Assembly (NCBI RefSeq): GCF_027744825.2
Contig: NC_071343.1
Span: 9,508,866 to 9,572,865 of the forward strand
From: Synchiropus splendidus
Taxonomy: Eukaryota > Chordata > Actinopteri > Syngnathiformes > Callionymidae
Reading direction: 5' to 3'
DNA length: 64,000 nucleotides
Position numbers and translations under genes: made by a program. A model generated the notes under the pieces. The model was given only the letters and a program-made list of their open reading frames with translations, ran no database searches and was not told the DNA's origin. Below, in pieces: positions 10,638-21,390 of the stretch (the first letter of the stretch is position 1; the number at the start of each line of letters is the position of its first letter).

Positions 10638-11073
10638 ACAGTGAGTCAGTCAAGTGTGTGTGTCCTCAACATGTCCTGGTGTTTCCCCTCACAGCAGCTC
10701 TCACTCACTCACAGCCAGGAGTCTGGAGTAATAAGATACTAACAGAAGAGAAAGGACAAAATAGCAACACATTATTATATCAATGTAGTGAAAAGTGATG
10801 ATCACCTTCCTTTCCATCATAGTCTTCACCATGACCTGTTTGACACAATATTTGGAACCAGTTTTGTGCTAGGATGGCGATTCATCTGATACGTTTTTTT
10901 TTTTATTTTATTTGTTTTTTCTGGAAAAAACATGTATAAATAAAGAAAAGTAAACCAACTGGTACTCGTGGACAGACACTGCTGCGTGATAGAAACAGTA
11001 AAACGCGGATGTTTGTTATATCTCAAAACACTCTCTGACTATCGTACGACTAGTGTGTCTAACCATTGAACTG

Positions 11074-11265
11074 TGATTAACACCTGTCACTTCAGGTCAT
11101 TTCTCTGATTTGCTTGTGATAACGTAGTTTGGACAAAAACTTTCACTTCCGGCTTGGAATCACTTTGCATGAAAAGAGACAGCAGGTGGCTCCACTGAGC
11201 TGTGACCATGCTCAACTTCCCTTGCTAAATGTATCAAGTTCAAGTGGAAACTTCTGCCTCTGATG
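11074..11265 (+). promoter_or_regulatory. Inter-cluster module 2, candidate B-cell enhancer at the head-to-head centre
   Basis: Second copy of the module, between divergent V4 and V5. E-box CACCTG 11081-11086, octamer-like ATTTGCTT 11108-11115, exact Ets-IRF composite (minus strand) 11141-11150, E-box CAGGTG 11183-11188. The first E-box, composite site and second E-box start 60 and 42 bases apart, exactly as in module 1. The flanking text CTCCACTGAGCTGTGACC is also shared. Confidence 0.6.
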
Positions 11266-11644
11266 TGATAAATGTAATAAAATGGAATAAAGTCTTAGTT
11301 ATCTTGCTTTGCTGACCACAGATCTCACCACGTTCTAAATCCCTTAAAACATCTTGTCATATATGGCGGGTGCCCCACCTCTGAGGTTACATTTTTACCT
11401 CATTTTGTGGTCAATGTTCAGGACAGTACATTTTCACAAAGGCTGCGACAGCTTATATCTGAAAGCCTATGAAAGACAAAGGGGGCGCTAAAACTTGTTG
11501 ATTGTTCAAATGTCCTCAACAGAGGGAGCCTCTGAGTTCCCACTGAAGCTTCCCTCCAGACTCCTGACTGTGAGTGAGTGAGAGCTGCTGTGAGGGGAAA
11601 CACCAGGACATGTTGAGGACACACACACTTGACTGACTCACTGT

Positions 11645-11688
11645 GTTTGCATGTGTGTCCTTCCTCTCTGCTCGCGGCTCTTAAGAGC
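11645..11688 (+). promoter_or_regulatory. V5 core promoter
   Basis: GTTTGCAT 11645-11652 and palindrome 11677-11688. Homology with the V3 upstream region continues back to about 11517. Confidence 0.6.
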
Positions 11689-11730
11689 TGCCAGTTGATC
11701 ACTGAGTGTCCACAAGACGCCGCCACCACG

Positions 11731-12268
11731 ATGATGATGTCACTGAGTCCACTGCTGCTCACCCTGGGCCTCCTTGTTCACGGTGAGACTCTTCTGGAGA
11801 CTTTGACAAGCAGCTTCAGCAGCAGGACCTTCTGCTGTGATGGAGAGAGACTGAAAGAAGCAGCTTCCACCTTCATCCTTCTCTTCTCTGTCTTCAAGAA
11901 ATGATGCTTCTGTCTTCATGTTGATCTCACTGGACTTGACTCCACAACTCTTCTTCTATGTCTTCCAGGGTCATCAGGAGACATCGTCCTGACTCAGACT
12001 CCTGGATCTCAGTCTGTTGCTCCAGGACAGACTGTCTCCATCACTTGTAGAACAGGCACAAGTGTTGGCACCAGCCTCCACTGGTATCTCCAGAAACCTG
12101 CTGGAGCTCCTAAACTCCTGATTCGCTACTCTACAACCCGTCAGTCTGGAGTTCCAGATCGTTTCAGTGGACAAGGATCAGGGACACAGTTCACTCTGAC
12201 CATCAGCAGAGTCCAGCCTGAAGATGCAGGCGTTTATTATTGTCAGCAGTCTAGCAGTTACCCGTTCA
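11731..12268 (+). CDS. Ig light chain V segment V5 (kappa-like), co-oriented with J3-C3
   Basis: Leader 11731-11782, intron 186 bases, V exon 11969-12268. CDR1 and CDR2 are almost the same as V4 (T-S-V-G-T-S-L-H-W and I-R-Y-S-T-T-R-Q-S), but CDR3 is full length, Q-Q-S-S-S-Y-P. Both cysteines and the core tryptophan are present; all splice and RSS elements are intact. Joins J3 by deletion of about 0.8 kb. The near-identity to V4 across the inversion point suggests palindromic duplication or gene conversion. Confidence 0.95.
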
Positions 12269-12296
12269 CACAGTGAAACAAGGTCGTACAAAAACC
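12269..12296 (+). other. V5 recombination signal (12-RSS)
   Basis: Consensus heptamer 12269-12275, 12-base spacer, nonamer 12288-12296. Confidence 0.95.
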
Positions 12297-13020
12297 TCTG
12301 TCAGCTGAAGAGGAACTGATCTGACTCCACTGCTGCTCACAAGTGGAGACACTTGACAGGTCACATCAGTCATTCATGTCATGAAGAAAACATTCCTGTG
12401 TGACTGAATGAATGAATGAATATTCACTTCATCCTCACCTCATCCTTTGACATACATTTCCATCTACAGCTACAGTCCATGAACACAATGACTCTCAACC
12501 CAAAAAGTTTCAACAAGTCGACTGGTTGTTGATTCAGTTGTTGAAGATGCTTCAGCTTTAGTTTCTTTGGATGTCTATGTCCACACAGGTTGATTGACCT
12601 ATTATGAGCATTGATTGAATCAATATTGATTTCTTGTCAATGCATATTGATGATTTCATTATCAGCTTCAGAGGTTCATCTGAATATTGTGTCCTTTTCA
12701 ACAGATAGTCTGTTGTTATGCAATGAAGTGTAACACATGAACGTGTGTGTGTTTTAGAGTGTGGAGGAATCTGGAGTTCCCTGAGGAAATTCACTATCAT
12801 GAAGGAGTCAAAGCAGGATCTTGGGATCATGACGCTGCAGCACTGACCACTGCACCTCCTTCACTGTGTCTCCATGAAGAAGCTGCTGAGTCCTGGTTGG
12901 AGACAGACTTGAGACTGGCTGATGAAACGTGAAAGAAATGACCTTGACCAAGTGAAGGAAGAGAGAAGAATGAGCAGTTCCTGGTTCCTCAGTCTGATTC
13001 TACTCACTCTGTGTGACAGA

Positions 13021-13059
13021 GGTTTTTGTAGCACGACTGGCTGACTTTGTGTCACTGTG
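13021..13059 (+). other. J3 recombination signal (23-RSS)
   Basis: Nonamer 13021-13029, 23-base spacer, heptamer 13053-13059. The V5-J3 spacer lacks about 110 bases found in cluster D (roughly 19065-19165) and in A and B. Confidence 0.95.
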
Positions 13060-13097
13060 GCTCACGTTCGGAGGAGGAACCAGACTGGAGGTTGGAA
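13060..13097 (+). CDS. Ig light chain joining segment J3
   Basis: 38 bases, L-T-F-G-G-G-T-R-L-E-V-G, GTAAGT donor immediately after. Protein identical to J2. Confidence 0.93.
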
Positions 13098-13983
13098 GTA
13101 AGTGTTCAGTCTCACACTTGTTTTTACTCAGAAATAGAAAGTAGATGTGAGGTCTTAATTCAAAATTCATGATTCAAAAAGGAGAATTTCAAAGTGAAAT
13201 GTGTGAATTTGAAGCAACAAATAGTGACAGGTGGACAAAGAAAGACTTGAAGAGAGAATGAGCTGATGTGAGTTTAGATTCAAGGATTAAATGATTTTGA
13301 CAAAGAGTGATGAATATAAACAAGTGAAGGACGACATGAAAGTCGGAAATGATGAATTGAAATGGCAGAATTTTCCTCAGTGATGAGGTTTAAAATATTA
13401 TGAATAGGTTTTCATTAATGCCACATTTTTGTTTAATAAAATATGAACAACATTTTAAAAGTGTTGAATTTCAAAATAAAATTTCCTCTTGTTTTTCCTC
13501 TTCACAAAAAAAGCTCCAGATTTCGGCTACCTCCTCTTGTTTGTACAACCAGGTTAGAAATGTTTTCAGATGTCGATCATAAATTTCTTTGCTTGAAGTC
13601 TATATGATGCAAAAACCAAAGCCAGAAGAGGGGAGAGACACAGAGGGAGTTTAGGGTGATTATATCAGTCAACTTCTTTCCCTCAACCCCACCATCACTG
13701 GTTTCATCCTGTCATCCTGCAGCAGTTCTCTCTCACCTCTCTCTCCTTCGTTTCAACCTCTCTAACTTCACTCCAGCCGTATCATAGATTATCTTGCTCC
13801 CTTACCCTTCCTTCATTCTCACACATCTCTTCCTTCCTCTCTCATTTCTCTCTCCCTCTCTCCTTCCCTCACACCACCTGCCCCCCCACTCTTCTTTTCC
13901 CTTCCTTCGCTCCTCCACCTTCTTTCATGTGAAATGTGTTTTATGAGAAGCCTCAATGATCTCAGGTGACCACTGTCTCCTAG

Positions 13984-14300
13984 GTGACCTCCAGCCCACC
14001 CTGACCGTGCTGCCCCCCTCCAGCCAGGAGCTGCAGCAAGAGAAGGCCACGCTGGTGTGTCTGGCCAACAAGGGCTTCCCGTCAGGCTGGACTCTGTCCT
14101 GGAAGGTGGACGGCCAAAGCAGGAAGGGGAGCCAGAGCCCCGGGCTGCTGGGGAAGGACGGCCACTACAGCTGGACCAGCACCCTGACCATCCCTGCTGA
14201 CCAGTGGAGGACGGTGGGCTCTGTGACCTGTGAGGCCACCCAGGGCTCCCAGACTCCAGTCTCAGAGACACTGAGGAGACAGCAGTGTTCCCAGTCCTGA
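13984..14300 (+). CDS. Ig light chain constant exon C3
   Basis: 317-base exon, 104 residues identical to C2; Cys25, Trp39, Cys82 and terminal Cys101 present. The acceptor TCTCCTAG is preceded by a long C/T-rich tract. J3 lies 886 bases upstream. C2 and C3 are the two copies nearest the head-to-head centre, and their identity fits a recent inverted duplication. Confidence 0.95.
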
Positions 14301-14386
14301 GCAGACCAGCCTGGACTCCAGCAGCTCTCTGCTTCTGTCCCTCGCTCACTCTCGTTTGTTTCTTGGAGTTTGGATCACTTCATGAC

Positions 14387-14392
14387 AATAAA
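14387..14392 (+). terminator. C3 poly(A) signal
   Basis: AATAAA 87 bases after the C3 stop codon. Confidence 0.85.
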
Positions 14393-14471
14393 GACGTCTT
14401 CATCACATCTTTGCTTTCAACTCTGTTTAGTCACGTCTGAATATGATCTTTAAGATGAGAAAAGAAAAGCC

Positions 14472-14477
14472 TTTATT
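14472..14477 (-). terminator. Minus-strand poly(A) signal facing C3
   Basis: AATAAA on the V6 strand, about 80 bases beyond the C3 poly(A) signal; mirror of the 1425 signal in cluster A. Confidence 0.4.
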
Positions 14478-15173
14478 GATCTGACAGGAGAGAAAGATCA
14501 TCATTCCAGCAGCACAGTGACGTCAAAAGTGCAGCCGTAGAAAAGAAGTCCAGAAAACAAACAAAATAAACAAATATTATTATATTAAAAACAACAGAGA
14601 AAAGTAAGATGAAAGCAGAAAGCTTCCATCATGATGTTCTAGATCTGTTCTCCAACATATTGACGTGATGAGCAGCAAAGTGATGATCAATATCATTTTT
14701 TGAGTGAGTCACAAGTCAAAAGAGTCAAACAGCAGTTGATGTGGAGAATGCGAGTAAATTAACCTGGATGTGAGTGTTGTCATGAATGTTTCATTATTGT
14801 GAGTCAATTCCTTTTGATTATTTTCCAAACCACCAACAACAAAGTGAGATCATTGTAAACTTCACTGAGAACATCATCAGCAGATCATGTCCAACATTAT
14901 TAGTGAAATGAAATCATTGTTAAGAATGTTTGAAAAGTTGCGTTGACTCTGTTTAAATGAGACTTTAGTGACGAATCAGCAGAAATATAGAGAGGTAGTT
15001 GAGAGGTAGTGAAGATAGAAAAACTAATGAATGATCAAATGTATTTTCAGAAAAAGTGCAAAAGTGAAGTCAAATAAATTCTCAAACTTCTTCAGTCTGA
15101 ACATGAGCAGATGTGAAGTGTCTCCACTTGTGTGCAGCAGGGGAGTCAGATCAGTTCCTCTTCAGCTGACAGA

Positions 15174-15201
15174 GGTTTTTGTACGACCTTGTTTCACTGT
15201 G
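15174..15201 (-). other. V6 recombination signal (12-RSS)
   Basis: Nonamer 15174-15182, 12-base spacer, heptamer 15195-15201, consensus. Confidence 0.95.
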
Positions 15202-15739
15202 TGAACGGGTAACTGTTAGACTGCATGCAATAATAAACTCCAGCATCCTCAGGCTGGACTCTGCTGATGGTCAGAGTGAACTGTGTCCCTGATCCTTGTC
15301 CACTGAAACGATCTGGAACGCCAGACTGACGGGTTGATGCTTCATAAATTAGGCGTTTAGGAGCTTCACCAGGTTTCTGGAGAAACCAGTGGAGCCAGCT
15401 GCTGACACCTGAGCTTGTTCTACAAGTGATGGAGACAGTCTGTCCTGGAGCTACAGACTGAGATCCAGGACTCTGAGTCAGGACGATGTCTCCTGATGAT
15501 CCTGGAAAACACAGAAGAAGAGTTGAGGAGTCAACTCCAGTGAGATCAACATGAAGACAGAAGCATCATTTCTTGAAGACAGAGAAGAGAAGGATGAAGG
15601 TGGAAGCTGCTTCTTTCAGTCTTTCTCCATCACAGCAGAAGGTCCTGCTGCTGAAGCTGCTTGTCAAAGTCTCCAGAAGAGTCTCACCGTGAACAAGGAG
15701 GCCCAGGGTGAGCAGCAGTGGACTCAGTGACATCATCAT
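15202..15739 (-). CDS. Ig light chain V segment V6 (kappa-like), inward-facing, cluster C
   Basis: Leader 15739-15688, intron 186 bases, V exon 15501-15202. It groups with V1 and V3: [20 protein letters not shown]2 E-A-S. Germline CDR3 is M-Q-S-N-S-Y-P. FR1 has D-I-V-L-T-Q-S-P as in V4 rather than T-P. Complete frame, splice sites and RSS. It faces J3-C3 head-on, so joining to J3 requires inversion of about 2.1 kb carrying C3 along. Confidence 0.95.
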
Positions 15740-15781
15740 CGTGGTGGCGGCGTCTTGTGGACACTCAGTGATCAACTGGCA

Positions 15782-15825
15782 GCTCTTAAGAGCCGCGAGC
15801 AGAGAGGAAGGACACACATGCAAAC
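15782..15825 (-). promoter_or_regulatory. V6 core promoter
   Basis: Octamer variant ATGCAAAC 15818-15825 and palindrome 15782-15793. Confidence 0.6.
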
Positions 15826-15959
15826 ACAGTGAGTCAGTCAAGTGTGTGTGTCCTCAACATGTCCTGGTGTTTCCCCTCACAGCAGCTCTCACTCACTCAC
15901 AGCCAGGAGTCTGGAGGGAAGCTTCAGTGCGAACTCATAGGTGCCCTCTGTTGAGGAGA

Positions 15960-16910
15960 GATTTGTGTCTTGTTCTTGTCTTGCGTGGATGATCAAATTT
16001 TAGATGTTGCCTCTTCTGTTTTGTTTTTCTTTTCCAGTTCAACATTGACTGGAAAATGTGTTTAAACCCCAGAAATGAGTTATTCAGTTGTACTTTTTGG
16101 TGGGTAAAATGCTGGTTAATCTAGTTCATCCATTCATTGGTTGTTGTTGGATGATGAGCACCAACATCAGTGAATTGGGAAACTCTGGGTTGGACATGAC
16201 AAGAAAGGCGTCTTGTCATGTTCATACAACACAACTGCATATTTAGTACCACAGCAATGAGAGCCACGGTTCGCCTACCATCGATTGCTCCCACATCACC
16301 CAGCTCCTGGTCTTGCATTACGAAGCAAAATGAATAAATAACTAACAACAGAGTTTAAAAAAATGTGTTGTGGCCACTGTTCTATGTACAGGAGAAGGGA
16401 TCAGCATTGAGTAACTCAGATGAGTATTTTAGACTTCATGACTGAATCAAAGTACAAATGTTGCAGTGCTCAAGGAAGGAAAAGAAAAGCAGAGGAAGAC
16501 AAATGTAGACAAGCTGTTCTGACTCAGTCATGGCAGACACAATATTCACGTCAGAGGAGCCCAGCAACACATGATCCTCACGCCTCCACCTCATCATATG
16601 CCTGTCTCCATCTGAAGTGGTCAGCGTTTTTTATTCACTCAGTAAAAGACTTGTTGTTCACCCTGTGTTGACTGTGCGAGAGTGAGTGTGATATGGTTGA
16701 GTGTGAATTATCTTCTTTGAAAAACAAAATAAATGCACAACATGGAGCACGTGAGCTGCTTATGAGCGTGTGGCGTTGCCCTGACTTAGAAAATGTATTT
16801 AAAGAATTGAGAACACGGTGAGATCTGTGGCCAGCACAGGTGGATGACAAACGTTTGAGAGCTTTCTTCACAGTCCTCGCTGTCAATCACCATTTCCCCT
16901 TGAAGTTGAT
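15960..16910. other. Spacer between V6 and V7, left part
   Basis: No gene is recognised. A 10-base perfect hairpin (CATGACAAGA at 16195-16204, loop of 6) is the only structure noted. Confidence 0.45.
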
Positions 16911-16914
16911 TTAT

Positions 16915-17065
16915 TTAGGACTGAGTTCTGAGCAGGTCACAGCTCAGTGGAGCCACCTGCTGTCACCTTTCCACACTGAGTGACTCCGAGCCGGAAGTGA
17001 ACGTCTTAAGGTGAACTTACATTGAAAGATGCAAATAAGTGACATGACCTGAATTGACCTGATTG
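16915..17065 (-). promoter_or_regulatory. Inter-cluster module 3, candidate B-cell enhancer (inverted)
   Basis: Third copy, in opposite orientation, between divergent V6 and V7. E-box CACCTG 16954-16959, Ets-IRF composite GGAAGTGAAC 16993-17002 (9/10 to GGAANNGAAA) and a perfect octamer ATGCAAAT 17029-17036. Motif order and spacing mirror modules 1 and 2 with a 1-base difference. The distal E-box has become CAGGTC. Confidence 0.55.
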
Positions 17066-17069
17066 TACA

Positions 17070-17720
17070 GTTGTTACTGGCGACATCAGAGATCATCGTG
17101 AAGACGCACAGTGAGAGATAAAAAAGGCACCGTGGCGGAGAGGCAACACAAGGGGACGTGAATGTTTCATGTTGGTCGTAATCCGCTCTTCATGTCTCCT
17201 TAGGAACAAAAAAAGAGAGAAGAAACATGAATGTCAGTGATGTAATGTGCACTTTTTGAGGTACACTGGGCCAGGCCCCAACAGAAGAGGTTGGACGGGC
17301 TTGGGGGGACATTGTACATCTGACAGAGGAACTTTATCCTCTGGAAAATCACTCTGCATGTGATGCTGCAGACCCGTGCACCTGCTGCAGCAACAGACAA
17401 TGAGCCCGCCAGCCAAGATGGCGGCCATTTCTCCGTCAAGGAAAAAGACCGCCGAACTGCAATTTGCAAATCGGTATCGACCCTAAAAATTGGTTTAGTG
17501 CTTTGAACGTAAATAACAACATTGTTAAATGAAAATGAAACACATCAGGCACAATAAACATGGCAGAAAACTATACGAGTTCCAGTCTGAATGTTTGTAC
17601 ATTAAATATATAGATTTTTCTGAAATCATGCAGAACTTGATGAGAGGAGAAAACAGATCATAAACTCTTGGATCAACCATTCTTTTAAAGGCTCCGTGTG
17701 TGTGTTCTGCTCCCGAGGCA
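17070..17720. other. Spacer upstream of V7
   Basis: No gene is recognised. The upstream homology shared by other V promoters begins only at about 17735 here. Confidence 0.45.
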
Positions 17721-17807
17721 CTCATCTAGACAGTGGGTGAGTGAGAGCTGCTGTGAGGGGAAACACCAGGACATGTTGAGGACACACACACTTGACTGAC
17801 TCACTGT

Positions 17808-17851
17808 GTTTGCATGTGTGTCCTTCCTCTCTGCTCGCGGCTCTTAAGAGC
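17808..17851 (+). promoter_or_regulatory. V7 core promoter
   Basis: GTTTGCAT 17808-17815 and palindrome 17840-17851. Confidence 0.6.
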
Positions 17852-17893
17852 TGCCAGTTGATCACTGAGTGTCCACAAGACGCCGCCACCACA

Positions 17894-18431
17894 ATGATGA
17901 TGTCACTGAGTCCACTGCTGCTCACCCTGGGCCTCCTTGTTCACGGTGAGACTCTTCTGGAGACTTTGACAAGCAGCTTCAGCAGCAGGACCTTCTGCTG
18001 TGATGGAGAGAGACTGAAAGAAGCAGCTTCCACCTTCATCCTTCTCTTCTCTGTCTTCCAGAAATCATGCTCCTGTCTTCATGTTGATCTCACTGGACTT
18101 GACTCCTCAACTCTTCTTCTGTGTTTTCCAGGGTCATCAGGAGACATCGTCCTGACTCAAACTCCTGGATCTCAGTCTTTAACTCCAGGACAGACTGTCT
18201 CCATCACTTGTAGAACAAGTTCAGATGTCGGTGACGACCTCGCCTGGTATCTGCAGAAACCTGCTGAAGCTCCGAAACTTCTGATATATCGCTCTTCAAC
18301 CCGTGGTTCTGGAGTTCCAGATCGTTTCAGTGGACAAGGATCAGGGACACAGTTCACTCTGACCATCAGCAGAGTCCAGCCTGAGGATGCAGGAGTTTAT
18401 CATTGTCAGCAGTATAACAGTTACCCGTTCA
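17894..18431 (+). CDS. Ig light chain V segment V7 (kappa-like), co-oriented with J4-C4
   Basis: Leader 17894-17945, intron 186 bases, V exon 18132-18431. CDR1/FR2 is [23 protein letters not shown]2 R-S-S and germline CDR3 Q-Q-Y-N-S-Y-P; FR3 ends V-Y-H-C rather than V-Y-Y-C. FR1 has S-L-T-P-G where the others have S-V-A-P-G. As in V4 the leader intron is open in the coding frame, though splice sites are normal. Intact, and able to join J4 by deletion. Confidence 0.95.
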
Positions 18432-18459
18432 CACAGTGAAACAAGGTCGTACAAAAACC
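18432..18459 (+). other. V7 recombination signal (12-RSS)
   Basis: Consensus heptamer 18432-18438, 12-base spacer, nonamer 18451-18459. Confidence 0.95.
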
Positions 18460-19235
18460 TCCGCCAGCTGAAGAGGAACTGATCTGACTCCACTGCAGCA
18501 CACAAGTGGAGACACTTGACAGGTCACATCAGTCATTCATGTCATGAAAAACTCGCTCTGGTTTAGTATTTTTATTGAATGAATGAATGAATATTCACTT
18601 CATTCTCATCTCATCTTTTGACATACATTTCCATCTACAGCTACAGTCCATGAACACATTGACTCTCAACCCAAAAGGTTTCAACAAGTCGACTGGTTGT
18701 TTCAATTGTTGAAGATGCTTCAGCTTTAGTTTCTTTGGATGTTTCTGTCCACACAGGTTGATTGACCGATAATGAGTATCAGCTTCAGAGGTTCATCTAA
18801 ATATTGTGTCCTTACACAATGTATTGTGTACAGATATTCTGTTGTTATGCAATGAAGTGTAACACATGAACGTGTGTGTGTGTTAGAGTGTGGAGGAACC
18901 TGGAGTTCCCTGAGGAAACTACTAACATGATGGAGTCAAAGCAGGATCTTGGGATCATGACGCTGCAGCACTGACCACTGCACCTCCTTCACTGTGTCTC
19001 CATGAAGAAGCTGCTGAGACCTGGTTGGAGAAAGACTTGAGACTGGCTGATGACATGAAAGAAATGACCTTTGACCTCCTCAAACGTTGGACTACATGAG
19101 ATGAGAAACCAGCAACATCTCTGTGTCTGACAAGGAGAACATGTTTCAGCAGCAACACGTCTGCAAGTGAAGGAAGAGAGAAGAATGAGCAGTTCCTGCT
19201 TCCTCAATATGATTCTACTCACTCTGTGTGGCAGA

Positions 19236-19274
19236 GGTTTTTGTAGCACGACTGGCTGACTTTGTGTCACTGTG
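19236..19274 (+). other. J4 recombination signal (23-RSS)
   Basis: Nonamer 19236-19244, 23-base spacer, heptamer 19268-19274; 776 bases from the V7 signal. Confidence 0.95.
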
Positions 19275-19312
19275 GTACACGTTCGGAGGAGGAACCAGAC
19301 TGGAGGTTGGAA
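19275..19312 (+). CDS. Ig light chain joining segment J4
   Basis: 38 bases, Y-T-F-G-G-G-T-R-L-E-V-G, followed by a GTAAGT donor. The first residue is Tyr, unlike J1 to J3. Confidence 0.93.
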
Positions 19313-20198
19313 GTAAGTGTTCAGTCTCACACTTGTATTCACTCAGAAATAGAAAGTAGATGTGAGGTCTTAATTCAAAATTCATGATTCAAAAAGGAGA
19401 ATTTCAAAGTGAAATGTGTGAATTTGAAGCAACAAATAGTGACAGGTGGACAAAGAAAGACTTGAAGAGAGAATGAGCTGATGTGAGTTTAGATTCAAGG
19501 ATTAAATGATTTTGACAAAGAGTGATGAATATAAACAAGTGAAGGACGAGATGAAAGTCAGAAATGATGAATTGAAATTGCAGAATTTTCCTCAGTGATG
19601 AGGTTTAAAATAATATGAATAGGTTTTCATTAATGCCACATTTTTGTTTAATAATATATGAACGACATTTTAAAAGTGTTGAATTTCAAAATAAAATTTC
19701 CTCTTGTTTTTCCTCTTCACAAAAAAAGCTCCAGATTTCAGCTCCCTCCTCTTGTTTGTACAACCAGGTTAGAAATGTTTTCAGATGTTGATCATAAATG
19801 TCTTGGATTTATGTCTTTATGATGCAAAAACCAAAGCCAGAAGAGGGGAGAGACACAGAGGGAGTTTAGGGTGATTATATCAGTCAACTTCTTTCCCTCA
19901 ACCCCACCATCACTGCTTTCATCCTCTCATCCTGCAGCAGTTCTCTCTCACCTCTCTCTCCTTCGTTTCAACCTCTCTAACTTCACTCCAGCCGTATCAT
20001 AGATTATCTTGCTGCCTTACCCTTCCTTCATTCTCACACATCTCTTCCTTCCTGTCTCATTTCTCTCTCCCTCTCTCCTTCCCTCACACCACCCGTCCTC
20101 CCACTATTCTTTTCCCTTCCTTCGCTCCTCCACCTTCCTTCATGTGATACATGAGCGACCAGAAGCCTCAATGATCTCAGGTGACCACTGTCTCCTAG

Positions 20199-20515
20199 GT
20201 GACCTCCAGCCCACCCTGACCGTGCTGCCCCCCTCCAGCCAGGAGCTGCAGCAAGATAGGGCCACGCTGGTGTGTCTGGCCAACAAGGGCTTCCCGTCAG
20301 GCTGGACTCTGTCCTGGAAGGTGGACGACCAAAGCAGGAAGGGGAGCCAGAGCCCCGGGCTGCTGGGGAAGGACGGCCACTACAGCTGGACCAGCACCCT
20401 CACCATCCCTGCTGACCAGTGGAGGACGGTGGGCTCTGTGACCTGTGAGGCCACCCAGGGCTCCCAGACTCCAGTCTCAGAGACACTGAGGAGACAGCAG
20501 TGTTCCCAGTCCTGA
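20199..20515 (+). CDS. Ig light chain constant exon C4
   Basis: 317-base exon, 104 residues, the most diverged of the four: Asp19 and Arg20 replace Glu-Lys, and Asp43 replaces Gly. Disulphide Cys25/Cys82, Trp39 and terminal Cys101 are kept. J4 lies 886 bases upstream, with the same CCTAG acceptor and C/T-rich tract. Intact. Confidence 0.95.
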
Positions 20516-20601
20516 GCAGACCAGCCTGGACTCCAGCAGCTCTCTGCTTCTGTCCCTCGCTCACTCTCGTTTGTTTCTTGGAGTTTGGATCACTTCATGA
20601 C

Positions 20602-20607
20602 AATAAA
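20602..20607 (+). terminator. C4 poly(A) signal
   Basis: AATAAA 87 bases after the C4 stop codon. Confidence 0.85.
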
Positions 20608-20686
20608 GACGTCTTCATCACATCTTTGCTTTCAACTCTGTTTAGTCAGGTCTGAATATGATCTTTAAGATGAGAAAAGAAAAGCC

Positions 20687-20692
20687 TTTATT
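20687..20692 (-). terminator. Minus-strand poly(A) signal facing C4
   Basis: AATAAA on the V8 strand about 80 bases beyond the C4 signal. Confidence 0.4.
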
Positions 20693-21362
20693 GATCTGAC
20701 AGGAGAGAAAGATCATCATTCCAGCAGCACAGTGATGTCAAAATATGAAAATAAACAAATATTGAAAACAACAGAGAAAAGTAAGATGAAAGCAGAAAGC
20801 TTCCATCATGATGTTCTAGATCTGTTCTCCAACATATTGAAGCGATGAGCAGCAAAGTGATGATCAATATCATGTTTTGAGTGAGTCACAAGTCAAAAGA
20901 GTCAAACAGCAGTTGATGTGGAGAATGTGAGTAAATGTAGAAAATCTGAGGAGCAGAAGATGTTGGAAACTGAGATGTGAGTGTTGTTATGAATGTTTCA
21001 TTATTGTGAGTCAATTCCTTTGGGTTATTTTCCAAACCACCAACAACAAAGTGAGATCATTGTAAACTTCACTGTGAACATCATCAGCAGATCATGTCCA
21101 ACATTATTAGTGAAACGAAATCATTGTTAAGAATGTTTGTAAAGTTGCGTTGACTCTGTTTAAATGAGACTTTAGTGACGAATCAGCAGAAATATGGAGA
21201 GGTAGTTGAGAGGTAGTGAAGATCGGAAAACTAATAAATCATCAAAAGTGTTTTTTAGAAAAAGTGCAAAAGTGAGTTCTTCAGTCTGAACATGAGCAGA
21301 TGTGAATTGTCTCCACTTGTGAGCAGCAGTGGAGTCAGATCAGTTCCTCTTCAGCTGAAAGA

Positions 21363-21390
21363 GGTTTTTGTACAACCTTGTTTCACTGTG
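21363..21390 (-). other. V8 recombination signal (12-RSS)
   Basis: Nonamer 21363-21371 and heptamer 21384-21390 are consensus. The 12-base spacer has the only change among the eight V spacers (one base). Confidence 0.95.

Noticed and set aside
16195..16220. 10-base hairpin CATGACAAGA
   Set aside because: Short enough to arise by chance; not conserved in the other inter-cluster spacers.
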